This document shows, one piece after another, positions 1-6,628 of a DNA stretch of 10,388 nt. Source of the stretch: an uncultured beta proteobacterium (lineage in GTDB: Bacteria; Pseudomonadota; Gammaproteobacteria; Burkholderiales; Rhodocyclaceae); assembly GCA_903910495.1 (NCBI GenBank), contig CAIVZW010000050.1, positions 1-10,388 on the forward strand, in the 5' to 3' direction. The translations under genes were made by a program, and so were the position numbers. The notes beneath the pieces were generated by a model that ran no database searches, had not been told where the DNA came from, and saw nothing but the letters and a program-made list of their open reading frames with translations. How positions within the stretch are numbered: position 1 is the first letter of the stretch; the number at the start of each line of letters is the position of its first letter.

Positions 1-287
1 CGTCGGCCAGACTCGGGAACCCGGCATGGACAGCATAAGAGAAGAGCGGAATAGTAAGTGGCACCGGATTGGCGACCGGGCGCATCAAAGGTACAGGTCT
101 CGACCAGCACATGACTGAAGCGTGCGCCGATCTCCGAGCCCAACTCAGGTTCGCCGACCATCTGTGCCCAGTACAGGAGCAGATCATCGTAATCGAGTAC
201 CTGCTGTGCCTGCTTAGCTTCTACCATGTCCCACTTTGCCTCAACGAAGACCCAGTGTTTCTTCGGCGCGATTTGCAGCAACCGGGC
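1..287 (-). pseudogene. UvrD/PcrA-like DNA helicase fragment (remnant)
   Basis: Read on the minus strand from 287 to the window edge, one open frame contains VEAKQAQQVLDYDDLLLYW followed by a stretch ending in GARFSHVLV. This is the conserved segment just before helicase motif II of UvrD/PcrA/Rep superfamily 1 helicases. In the family, HVLV is followed by the Walker B motif DEYQDTN. Here it is followed by ETCTFDAP, so the catalytic Asp-Glu-Tyr-Gln signature is absent. The residues after that (to the left edge) do not look like helicase. An in-frame TAG (288-290) and TGA (300-302) precede the fragment and no start codon with a ribosome site is seen. Walker A and all N-terminal motifs are missing. 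I read it as a decayed internal helicase piece fused to unrelated sequence. The left boundary is unknown because it runs out of the window. Confidence 0.55.
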
Positions 288-302
288 CTATGACTTCGCT
301 CA

Positions 303-496
303 TTCCTCATTGGAAAAGACTTCGAGGATTCTTTTCTGATCAGCGGTGGTAACATCGGCGATAGCACGAGCCACATAAAACTGGAAATCGAATTGCTTGA
401 GCGTTTGAAGTATTGAAGAAATCCATGCTCTTGTCCTCTGCCAAGCCAATTGACCACGAAATAATCTGCACGTTTCTCAAATTTCTCAGCTATTTC
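303..496 (-). pseudogene. Frameshifted C-terminal remnant of an unrecognised protein
   Basis: Two overlapping minus-strand frames, both opened by stops, read as one protein-like sequence if a frameshift near 400-425 is assumed. The first runs EIAEKFEKRADYFVVNWLGR and onward. The second continues as LKQFDFQFYVARAIADVTTA and ends in KRILEVFSNEE before the TGA at 300-302. The helix-like composition and a clean end suggest the true C-terminus of a once-functional gene. There is no start codon in a sensible position, and I do not recognise the family. The piece lies directly upstream (in minus-strand sense) of the helicase fragment, so 1-500 appears to be a small graveyard of truncated genes next to the dha promoter. 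Its upstream end overlaps the TTTCTCA repeats. The frameshift assumption is inference. Confidence 0.35.
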
Positions 497-499
497 TCA
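473..499 (+). repeat. Three tandem TTTCTCA repeats upstream of the sigma-54 promoter
   Basis: The heptamer TTTCTCA occurs at 473-479, 482-488 and 493-499, starts spaced 9 and 11 bp apart, about one helical turn. The cluster lies about 90-115 bp upstream of the predicted transcription start of dhaK, the distance at which sigma-54 enhancer-binding proteins usually bind. It may be an upstream activating site for the activator encoded at 2628-4400, but it overlaps decayed coding sequence and is low-complexity, so chance is possible. Confidence 0.3.
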
Positions 500-519
500 T
501 TATTCCTGCGAAAAATTGA

Positions 520-540
520 AAGCGTTTGCTGGTGACGCTT
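520..540. promoter_or_regulatory. Inverted repeat AAGCGT-N9-ACGCTT, candidate activator site
   Basis: Perfect 6-bp arms (520-525 and 535-540) are separated by 9 bp. The dyad is centred about 59 bp upstream of the predicted sigma-54 transcription start. A dyad is the usual form of a site for a Fis-type HTH dimer such as the C-terminus of the 2628-4400 activator. The position is somewhat close for a classic enhancer. Function is inferred from symmetry and place only. Confidence 0.35.
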
Positions 541-561
541 GTGTTCTTTGAATACCCTTCA

Positions 562-578
562 TTGGCACGAAATATGCT
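562..578 (+). promoter_or_regulatory. Sigma-54 (RpoN) -24/-12 promoter of dhaKL
   Basis: The sequence TTGGCACG-AAAT-ATGCT matches the RpoN consensus YTGGCACG-N4-TTGCW at all but one position (A for T at the first base of the -12 block). The invariant GG (564-565) and GC (576-577) doublets have exactly the required 10 bp between them. Transcription would start near 589, about 152 nt before the dhaK ATG. The neighbouring activator at 2628-4400 has the AAA+ domain and the GAFTGA-type loop needed to open such a promoter, which supports the call. Confidence 0.8.
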
Positions 579-588
579 GTTAAATTTC

Positions 589-740
589 GATTTTCGTTTT
601 TGGCGAAGCGATTGATTCGACATCAACTACTTCACTGATAATGTTCCGAGGTCGTAGCATTAATTATGCTAAGCCTTCGTCCCAAGGAGCGGGAAATTTA
701 ACCCGCAGAGATTAACGGATAATTGACTGCAGGCAGACTT
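589..740 (+). promoter_or_regulatory. Predicted 5' leader of dhaKL with two hairpins
   Basis: From the predicted start near 589 to the dhaK ATG there is a leader of about 150 nt with no convincing open frame. It contains two inverted repeats: TAGCAT-TAATT-ATGCTA (655-671), and GCGGG and CCCGC around an 8-nt AT loop (689-706). The second ends 34 nt before the start codon. Neither is followed by a T-run, so they are not classic terminators. They may influence mRNA stability or translation. No known riboswitch pattern was recognised. Confidence 0.35.
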
Positions 741-1739
741 ATGAAAAAGATAATCAACGCTCCGAATAATGTGGTTGAAGATATGCTTTCAGGCATGCTT
801 GCCGCACATCCTCAATATGTGAGAAAGCTGCCTGACTACAATTGTCTGGTCAATCCGCTTTCGCCAATTGCTGGAAAAGTAGGCATCATCTCCGGTGGCG
901 GGAGTGGCCACGAACCAGCGCATGCGGGTTTCATAGGGAGAGGAATGCTTGATGCCGCTTGCGTCGGCAACGTGTTTTCATCGCCAACTCCTGATCATTT
1001 TTTTGAGGCCGCCAGGGCAGTAGATAGCGGGTCTGGCGTCCTGATGGTCATCAAGAACTACTCTGGCGATTTGATGAATTCACAAATGGCAGAGGAGATG
1101 GCTGAGTTTGAAAGTGTCAAGGTTGCAAGGGTAATCGTTGATGACGACGTTGCCGTCAAGAACAGTACTTACACTACCGGACGCAGAGGGATTGCTGGAA
1201 CCGTATTTGTTCATAAAATTGCTGGAGCAATGGCGGTGCAAGGTGCTGATCTGGCCGAAGTCACACGAGTGGCCGAGAAAACCGTTGCCAACGTGCGCTC
1301 AATGGGCATGGCTTTGACGCCATGTATCGTCCCGATAGCCGGGAAAGCCAATTTTCAGCTGGCTGACGATGAAATTGAAATCGGCATGGGAATTCACGGA
1401 GAGCCGGGAATAAGTCGATGCAAAATTACTGAAGCAGATGAAATTACCTCCGTCCTGCTTGAAAAAATAATCGTCGATCTCCCATTCAACAAAGGTGATG
1501 AAGTGGCCGTCCTGGTCAATGGTCTGGGAGCAACCCCACTCATGGAACTGTATATCGTCAACAAAAAAATCAGCGAGGTCTGCGCGGAAAAGGGGATAAA
1601 GATATATCGAACTTACGTTGGCGAGTATATGACCGCCCTTGAAATGGCGGGAGCGTCAATAAGCCTGTTGCGTCTGGATGACGAACTGAAGGCGTTGCTC
1701 GATGCTCCTGCTGACAGTATTGCCTTCAAGCAGCTATGA
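741..1739 (+). CDS. dhaK: Dihydroxyacetone kinase subunit DhaK (first copy)
   Basis: DhaK is the substrate-binding half of the two-part dihydroxyacetone kinase; it holds dihydroxyacetone covalently as a hemiaminal on a histidine while DhaL supplies the phosphoryl group. From ATG 741 the protein is 332 residues and spans the whole domain. Key landmarks fit: GGGSGHEP with His57, KNYSGD with Asp110, and GMGIHGEPG with His219, the substrate-binding His, one residue offset from E. coli His56/Asp109/His218. Cytoplasmic; no signal peptide. A TTG at 723 could extend it by 6 residues, but the second DhaK copy also begins MKK, so ATG 741 is preferred; the ribosome site is weak (AGGCAG close to the ATG). 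It is first in an operon with dhaL (25-bp gap) behind a sigma-54 promoter. Codon composition is more AT-rich than the right half. Another ketose such as erythrulose is possible as substrate. Confidence 0.92.
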   Translation: MKKIINAPNNVVEDMLSGMLAAHPQYVRKLPDYNCLVNPLSPIAGKVGIISGGGSGHEPAHAGFIGRGMLDAACVGNVFSSPTPDHFFEAARAVDSGSGVLMVIKNYSGDLMNSQMAEEMAEFESVKVARVIVDDDVAVKNSTYTTGRRGIAGTVFVHKIAGAMAVQGADLAEVTRVAEKTVANVRSMGMALTPCIVPIAGKANFQLADDEIEIGMGIHGEPGISRCKITEADEITSVLLEKIIVDLPFNKGDEVAVLVNGLGATPLMELYIVNKKISEVCAEKGIKIYRTYVGEYMTALEMAGASISLLRLDDELKALLDAPADSIAFKQL

Positions 1740-1764
1740 GACCCGCGGGGAAAGGTTGAGACAA

Positions 1765-2397
1765 GTGGAAAAATTAACCGCCATCGATGTTGTGAATATT
1801 ATTACCAATTTCTCGAAGCTCATTATTCCCAACCGTGACTACTTGAATGATCTGGATGGGAAACTGGGGGATGCCGACTTCGGCACAAGCATTTCCGGTG
1901 GATTTTCTGCAGTCGAAAAAATCATTCCGGAGTTGGGCTTGGTGACAACCGGGATGGCCCTTGGCAAAACCGGTATGACTCTGGTCAAGTCCATGGGCGG
2001 GGCTTCAGGACCCCTTTTCGGCACGATCTTCATGAAAGCCGGCAAGGAAATTGGAAACAAGTCGGACATCGGAGTGCAAGAACTTGCCAGCATGTTTTCC
2101 GCGAGTCTGGCCGGAGTCAAAGCCTTGGGAAAATCCAACGCTGGAGACAAAACACTGATTGATGCGCTAGAACCGGCCACGATGGCACTTGTAGCATCTG
2201 CCGCAAAAGGATCTTCGTTGCAGGCAGCACTCTCCGCTGCGTATGCTGCTGCTGTACAGGGCGTGGAAGACACAAAAAACATGGTTGCGAACAGAGGAAG
2301 AGCTCACTATGTCGGTGAACGCGGCTTGGGTCATCAAGATCCAGGGGCAACAGCAATTCAGATGTTGTTCCAGGTTTTCGCTGATTACGTTAAATAG
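1765..2397 (+). CDS. dhaL: Dihydroxyacetone kinase subunit DhaL (first copy)
   Basis: DhaL binds the nucleotide (tightly held ADP in PTS-linked systems, exchangeable ATP in ATP-linked ones) and passes phosphate to the substrate on DhaK. A GTG start at 1765 gives 210 residues, the normal length, and has a good purine-rich site (GGGGAAAGG, 1747-1755) nine bases upstream. A longer frame from 1702 would overlap dhaK and adds residues foreign to the family. Metal-binding aspartates are Asp31, Asp36 and Asp38 in LDGKLGDADFG. The nucleotide loop GGASGPLFGT (78-87), GDKTLID (127-133) and GRAHYVGERGLGHQDPGAT (178-196) closely match E. coli DhaL. One oddity: the residue after Asp38 is Phe, where GDADHG is usual. 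No DhaM follows; a strong terminator ends the operon, so the phosphoryl donor must be ATP or be encoded elsewhere. Confidence 0.9.
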   Translation: MEKLTAIDVVNIITNFSKLIIPNRDYLNDLDGKLGDADFGTSISGGFSAVEKIIPELGLVTTGMALGKTGMTLVKSMGGASGPLFGTIFMKAGKEIGNKSDIGVQELASMFSASLAGVKALGKSNAGDKTLIDALEPATMALVASAAKGSSLQAALSAAYAAAVQGVEDTKNMVANRGRAHYVGERGLGHQDPGATAIQMLFQVFADYVK

Positions 2398-2413
2398 TTT
2401 CGTGCCTCTCCTC

Positions 2414-2452
2414 ATAAGCTCAGCATGGAAACGTGCTGAGCTTATCTATTTT
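2414..2452 (+). terminator. Rho-independent terminator after dhaL
   Basis: Twelve-base perfect arms (ATAAGCTCAGCA at 2414-2425 and its complement at 2434-2445) with an 8-nt loop are followed by CTATTTT. It begins 17 bp after the dhaL stop codon. The T-tract is interrupted but the stem is long. It separates dhaKL from the downstream activator gene, suggesting that gene has its own promoter. Confidence 0.75.
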
Positions 2453-2546
2453 GGACGCTACGCCATGATTCGCGCAGCCTTCAAATCTCTACTTCGTCCA
2501 GTGCAGCCACACTGAGCCTTCTGATACTCCCAGGGTACAGAGGCGG

Positions 2547-2570
2547 CACGCACTATCGATATAGTGCGTG
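2547..2570. promoter_or_regulatory. Perfect 10-bp-arm dyad upstream of the activator gene
   Basis: CACGCACTAT-CGAT-ATAGTGCGTG is a 24-bp inverted repeat with a 4-bp centre, ending 57 bp before the activator ATG. It is not followed by a T-run, so an operator is more likely than a terminator; autoregulation or control by another regulator is possible. The rest of the 2453-2627 gap shows no gene. A TATAGT at 2587-2592 could serve as a -10 box but lacks a good -35. Confidence 0.45.
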
Positions 2571-2627
2571 AAGCATTAAAGATCCGTATAGTTGTTGGTA
2601 TCCCCAATTTAATCCAAGCGAAAATCA

Positions 2628-4400
2628 ATGACCGGGCTGTTAGATATACGTGATGCTGTCCAGCAGGTATCGGAAGCGATAGCCAGCGTTCTGGATATTG
2701 ACGTCATCATCTCGGACGCCGATTACCAGATAATCGGCGATACAAAGAAGCATTACAAACTCGAAGTGAAGGAGATCAAGGACAACTATGTAATTGGCAA
2801 CGTGATCAAGACCGGTATCACAGAGGTCATTCGAGGCAAAGCGGATAGCGAACATTGTTCATCCTGCGAAATTCAGGAGAATTGCAATCTTGAAGCCATG
2901 ATCTGTGTTCCCATCCACTACTTGGGAACACGTATAGGCGCGATCGGCCTTATCGCCATTACGGAGTCATCCAGAGAAAGATTGCTGGAGAATCAGAAGA
3001 ATCTGATCGAGTTTACCGAACGCATGGCTGATCTTATCGTCAGCAAGCTGCGTGAGAAAGAAGCGACGACGAAGTTAACTGTCGCCAAAAACCAATTGAT
3101 TTCCATCATGGATGCCATCGACGAAGGTATCGCTGCCACCGATGAGAACGGGCGTATCGTCTATCTGAATTCGGTGTTCGAAGAAATCCTGAATTCCAAA
3201 CATGAAGAACTGATCGGAAAGGATATTGCCGCTATTTTCGCCGTCCCTTACGTTACAGCCCTGATAAACAACGGTACCGAATTCAACAGCATCGAATTGC
3301 ACCTCAGTACTCCAGACCTTGACGTGCATTCTCTTATTTCCGGCAGTCCCGTTATCCTGGAGGACAAGAATGCCGGATCGATCATCGTTCTGAAGAAAAT
3401 GGAGGATGTTTTCAAGGTCATCAATAAACTGACCAACACCTCCTTATCCACATCGTTTGAGCAGATCATCGGCGACAGTCCGGCAATGATCCAACTCAAG
3501 GAAACAGCTCTCAGGGTTGCCGCAGGAAATTCCAGCATCCTGATTACCGGAGAAAGCGGAACCGGAAAAGAACTTTTTGCTCGAGCCATTCATCACAGCA
3601 GTCCGAGGAACAAGAATCCGTTCATCGCCATCAATTGCGCTGCCATGCCCGAGGCGCTGATTGAAAGCGAGTTATTAGGCTATGAAGAAGGTTCGTTCAC
3701 TGGCGCCTCGCGTGGAGGCCGTCCTGGAAAATTTCAGCTAGCGCATGGCGGAACAATTTTTCTTGACGAAATCGGCGACATGCCCCTGCATTTGCAACCG
3801 AAACTACTGCGCGTTATCCAAGAAAAGACTGTGGAAAAACTCGGCGGACACAAAAGCCTGATTGTCGATGTGCGCCTGATTACGGCGACCAACAAGGATC
3901 TTGAAGGCATGGTTGATCGTGGTGAATTCCGGGAAGATCTTTATTACAGAATCAATGTCATCCCGTTACATATACCACCGCTTAGAAGCCGACCGGATGA
4001 TGTACGCATGCTTTTGTCCTTTCTTCTGAAGCAATACAACGCTAAATTGAACAAGAAAATAAAAGGCTTTACGGCAGACGCAGAAAGCGCGCTATTGTCC
4101 AGTCGATGGAAAGGGAACGTTCGGGAACTCGCCAATGTAATCGAGTACGCGATCAATATGGAACCTTCGTCCTACATCACCACGAACAGTTTACCTTTCA
4201 AGATTCTCGAAAAAAGAGAAGTTAAAGTTCAAACAACGCCGGTTTCTACGCTCCATCTGGCCGAGAGCGAATTAATCCGGAACGTTTTATCGGAATTCGG
4301 GTCATCGGTTTCCGCCAAGCGGCGGGCCGCAGAGGCCTTGGGCATCAGCCTTTCCACGCTGTATCGCAAGCTCAAAGAAATGGGGATCGATCATGGATAG
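2628..4400 (+). CDS. Sigma-54-dependent Fis-family activator with GAF-like and PAS sensors (DhaR-like)
   Basis: This 590-residue enhancer-binding protein probably opens the sigma-54 promoter of dhaKL. Order of parts: a GAF-like sensor (about 1-140) with a Cys77-X2-Cys80-X5-Cys86-X6-Cys93 cluster; a short coil; a PAS domain (about 152-265); an AAA+ ATPase (about 278-505) with Walker A GESGTGKE (308-315), a sigma-54 contact loop written GSFTGA (355-360, normally GAFTGA), Walker B TIFLDE (376-381) and FREDLYYRINV (434-444); and a Fis-type HTH at 545-586. The GAF-PAS-AAA-HTH layout matches E. coli DhaR, which DhaL activates and DhaK inhibits. E. coli DhaR uses sigma-70, whereas here the loop and promoter indicate sigma-54. 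Start ATG 2628 has only a weak ribosome site. AT-richer than the right half, like dhaKL. The ligand is unknown, so no symbol is given. Confidence 0.9.
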   Translation: MTGLLDIRDAVQQVSEAIASVLDIDVIISDADYQIIGDTKKHYKLEVKEIKDNYVIGNVIKTGITEVIRGKADSEHCSSCEIQENCNLEAMICVPIHYLGTRIGAIGLIAITESSRERLLENQKNLIEFTERMADLIVSKLREKEATTKLTVAKNQLISIMDAIDEGIAATDENGRIVYLNSVFEEILNSKHEELIGKDIAAIFAVPYVTALINNGTEFNSIELHLSTPDLDVHSLISGSPVILEDKNAGSIIVLKKMEDVFKVINKLTNTSLSTSFEQIIGDSPAMIQLKETALRVAAGNSSILITGESGTGKELFARAIHHSSPRNKNPFIAINCAAMPEALIESELLGYEEGSFTGASRGGRPGKFQLAHGGTIFLDEIGDMPLHLQPKLLRVIQEKTVEKLGGHKSLIVDVRLITATNKDLEGMVDRGEFREDLYYRINVIPLHIPPLRSRPDDVRMLLSFLLKQYNAKLNKKIKGFTADAESALLSSRWKGNVRELANVIEYAINMEPSSYITTNSLPFKILEKREVKVQTTPVSTLHLAESELIRNVLSEFGSSVSAKRRAAEALGISLSTLYRKLKEMGIDHG

Positions 4401-4415
4401 TCCCGGATCAAATTT

Positions 4416-4434
4416 GCTGAAACAGTATTTCAGC
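4416..4434. terminator. Weak hairpin between convergent operons
   Basis: GCTGAAA-CAGTA-TTTCAGC has 7-bp arms with a 5-nt loop and lies in the 74-bp gap between the converging activator and amidohydrolase genes. In plus-strand sense no T-run follows. In minus-strand sense it is followed by AAATTTG. It could act as a weak bidirectional terminator; the evidence is position and symmetry only. Confidence 0.3.
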
Positions 4435-4474
4435 GACGGCAATTCAGACTCCATAAAATCCAAAATCAATTCTT

Positions 4475-5677
4475 TTATCTTGCTTCCTTGGTCACCGCAA
4501 ACTGATCTCGCTTCAGTACTCGCTCCGCAAGTGACACCCAGTAGCTTGCGCCCAGAGGCAGGATTTCGTCGTTGAAGTCGTAGCCGGGGTTGTGCAGCAG
4601 GCAATCCGAAGCGCCGGGGCCGTTACCGATCCAGCCGTAGGCGCCAGGGCGTTTCTGCAACATAAAGGCGAAATCCTCCGCACCCATGGTGGGCTGCAGG
4701 TCGGAGTGGACATTCCCGGCTCCCGCTACGGCAATCATTGCCTCGGCAGCGATTTGCGCTTCGCGTGCGGCGTTGATCGTCGGAGGATAGCGTCTCTCAT
4801 AGCGCAGAGATATCTCCGCTTCGTGGGTAACCGCCAGTCCTTCGCAAATTCGCCGCATCCGTTGCTCAACCAGATCCTGCACTTCCGGCTTGAAAGTGCG
4901 CGTTGTACCGCGCAGCACCACTTCCGGTGGGATCACGTTCCAGGTATCGCCACCGTGAATCTGCGTCACGCTGACCACGGCCGCATCCACAGGCGGCACA
5001 TTGCGGCTGACAATGGTTTGCAATTCATGCACGAGTGTGGCGGCCAGAGTTATCGGGTCGATACCGTTATGTGGCATGGCGGCATGCGCGCCACGACCTT
5101 TGAGCACAATTTCGAAGATGTCGTACGACGCCATCATCGGGCCGGACATCACGCCGAAGTGCCCGACCGGCATACCGGGCCAGTTGTGTAGCCCGTATAC
5201 TGCCGCGCAGGGAAAGCGCTCGAAGAGTCCATCTTCGACCATCTCCCGACCCCCGCCTTCGTTCTCTTCGGCGGGCTGGAAAATGAAATTGATCGTGCCG
5301 TCAAAGTCGCGCGTCTCGGCCAGATATCTGGCGGCGCCCAGCAGCATCGTGGTATGGCCATCGTGGCCGCAGGCATGCATGCGCCCGGCGTGCTGCGAAC
5401 GATGCGCGAAGTCGTTGCTTTCCTGCACTTGCAGAGCATCCATATCGGCCCGCAAACCAACGCTGCGCGGGCTGCTGCCGGCACGCAATACGCCGACCAC
5501 GCCGGTGCGACCGATGCCGGTATGGACCTCCAGTCCGAAGGACTGAAGCAATTCTGCGACGCGCGCCGAAGTCCGGACTACCTCGAAGGCTATCTCCGGG
5601 TGGGCATGGAAATCGTGGCGCCAGGCAGTCAACTCCGGCAACAACTCTTGCAAACGGGGCTTGATGTTGATGTTCAT
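4475..5677 (-). CDS. M20D-family metallo-amidohydrolase (hippurate/N-acyl-amino-acid hydrolase type)
   Basis: A 400-residue cytoplasmic zinc/manganese enzyme of the aminoacylase/HipO/IAA-amino-acid hydrolase group, which cleaves the amide bond of N-acyl amino acids and related compounds. Metal ligands and catalytic residues are in place: RADMDA with Asp79, HACGHDGH with Cys103 and His105, QPAEE with Glu137/Glu138, LHNWPG with His164, GRGAHAAMP with His198 in the dimerisation (lid) domain, and LHNPGYDFND with His362. Length is typical and nothing is broken. The start ATG overlaps the stop of the upstream VOC gene (ATGA), showing translational coupling. It is the last gene of the minus-strand operon. 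With the Liv-type importer it suggests that an amide or N-acylated small molecule is taken up and cleaved; the exact substrate cannot be read from the sequence. Confidence 0.9.
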   Translation of the reverse strand: MNINIKPRLQELLPELTAWRHDFHAHPEIAFEVVRTSARVAELLQSFGLEVHTGIGRTGVVGVLRAGSSPRSVGLRADMDALQVQESNDFAHRSQHAGRMHACGHDGHTTMLLGAARYLAETRDFDGTINFIFQPAEENEGGGREMVEDGLFERFPCAAVYGLHNWPGMPVGHFGVMSGPMMASYDIFEIVLKGRGAHAAMPHNGIDPITLAATLVHELQTIVSRNVPPVDAAVVSVTQIHGGDTWNVIPPEVVLRGTTRTFKPEVQDLVEQRMRRICEGLAVTHEAEISLRYERRYPPTINAAREAQIAAEAMIAVAGAGNVHSDLQPTMGAEDFAFMLQKRPGAYGWIGNGPGASDCLLHNPGYDFNDEILPLGASYWVSLAERVLKRDQFAVTKEAR

Positions 5678-6537
5678 GCGGGCAGTTCCGTAAAGATAAT
5701 GACCAGACCATGGGTCAGCGCAGACGCGACGGCAAGCGCGCCATCTGGTCTCAAGATAAATTCCACTCCCGCCAGATCAAGCACCCGGCGGGTATGCTCG
5801 ACAGAGCGTACCCGGAAATGCAGAGCAGCAAAGAAAGGTGGAACACGTTTACCAGCCTCGAGACCACTATATTCATCGGCAAAGCTGGCGGGAGTAAACA
5901 TGCGAATTGGGGTATCGCCCGTGGCCACCCGCCAGGAAGTTCCTTGTTCACCCCGCCCTTCCGAAGCGCGATCAAATAGACGATCGTAGGCTGTGCGCAC
6001 CTCGCCAAAGCACATTTCACTGGTCAGCACACTGATTCCCTGCAAGCCGATTGCTCCATTCGCATGTGCCAGATATTCAGAACGCCAGACGACATCGCGG
6101 GTGAAGTGCTGACAAGCAAAGGTTCGCCCGCCCGGCGTTTCAGCGATATCCACCTGCGCAATGCGGAATGCCGCATCACGCACGCCTTCAGGCAAGGCCA
6201 CCGGGCGCGAAAAGTCCACCGGGGCATCGACACCAATCCCGGAACCCTGCAATTCGGCATGGAAGCCAGCTGCATCATCTGTCTTCAGTGCCAGCGCCGC
6301 AAGACCATCACCCGCACCAAGAAAATCGCTGTAATAACGCGTGAGCGGATGATCCGCCGGCACCGCCAGCAGTTCGTAATAGTCATCCGGAAACATCACA
6401 CAGTGGTTTTCCGATCCCATTGTGTGGCGCCCGCGTGGGGTCAACGTAAAGCCGAGTCGGTGAAAATCCGCCTCGGCCTGATCCAGATTGGCAACGGCAA
6501 TGACGACGTGGTCGATGCCCTGAAGATGTCTGCGCAT
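5674..6537 (-). CDS. VOC-superfamily glyoxalase-like protein
   Basis: A 287-residue protein of the vicinal-oxygen-chelate fold, probably the Glyoxalase_3-like group. The N-terminal module starts GIDHVVIAVANLDQA (7-21) and includes YYELLAVP (53-60); a second half ends with FFAALHFRVRSVEHTRRVL (235-253). His10, Glu55 and His240 are plausible metal ligands by analogy with the superfamily, which includes lyases, isomerases and ring-cleavage dioxygenases. The reaction is unknown. The frame is also open from a TTG at 6549, but that lacks a ribosome site and adds residues before a normal VOC start, so ATG 6537 is preferred; an AAGG lies about 12 bases upstream. The stop codon overlaps the start of the M20D gene, so the two products are probably made together and may act in consecutive steps. 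Confidence 0.8.
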   Translation of the reverse strand: MRRHLQGIDHVVIAVANLDQAEADFHRLGFTLTPRGRHTMGSENHCVMFPDDYYELLAVPADHPLTRYYSDFLGAGDGLAALALKTDDAAGFHAELQGSGIGVDAPVDFSRPVALPEGVRDAAFRIAQVDIAETPGGRTFACQHFTRDVVWRSEYLAHANGAIGLQGISVLTSEMCFGEVRTAYDRLFDRASEGRGEQGTSWRVATGDTPIRMFTPASFADEYSGLEAGKRVPPFFAALHFRVRSVEHTRRVLDLAGVEFILRPDGALAVASALTHGLVIIFTELPA

Positions 6538-6584
6538 GCCTTGATTCAACCTTAATCGCGGCTTTCCAGCCCGCGGTAATACTG

Positions 6585-6603
6585 CACGAAGAGCCTCTTC
6601 GTG
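6585..6603. other. Hairpin in the gap between second dhaL and the VOC gene
   Basis: CACGAAGAG-G-CTCTTCGTG on the minus strand has perfect 9-base arms (8 paired with a 3-nt loop) in the 91-bp gap. No T-run follows in either direction, so it is not a standard terminator. It could set an mRNA processing or stability boundary between the kinase genes and the downstream enzymes. A second, GC-rich imperfect stem lies at about 6559-6576. Confidence 0.4.
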
Positions 6604-6628
6604 TCAGACCAGGATGATGATCTGGGAA

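Noticed and set aside
69..293. 74-codon plus-strand frame at the left end
   Set aside because: It is the complement of the minus-strand UvrD-like segment, whose protein resemblance is clear; the plus frame resembles nothing.
473..499. CRISPR-like array from the TTTCTCA repeats
   Set aside because: Repeats are only 7 bp with 2-4 bp spacers and no cas genes are present.
2465..2515. Small 16-codon plus-strand frame after the dhaL terminator
   Set aside because: No ribosome site, no conservation evidence, and it lies just downstream of a strong terminator.
2543..2560. Second sigma-54 promoter before the activator (CGGCACGCACTATCGA)
   Set aside because: The -12 GC doublet is missing at the required distance and the first base of TGGCAC is wrong.
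4592..5191. 199-codon plus-strand open frame opposite the amidohydrolase
   Set aside because: Lies wholly antisense to a gene with all M20D catalytic motifs, has no recognisable domain and reflects GC-rich codon structure.
5354..5989. 211-codon plus-strand open frame across the amidohydrolase/VOC overlap
   Set aside because: Antisense to two well-supported coupled genes and has no family resemblance; a shadow frame.
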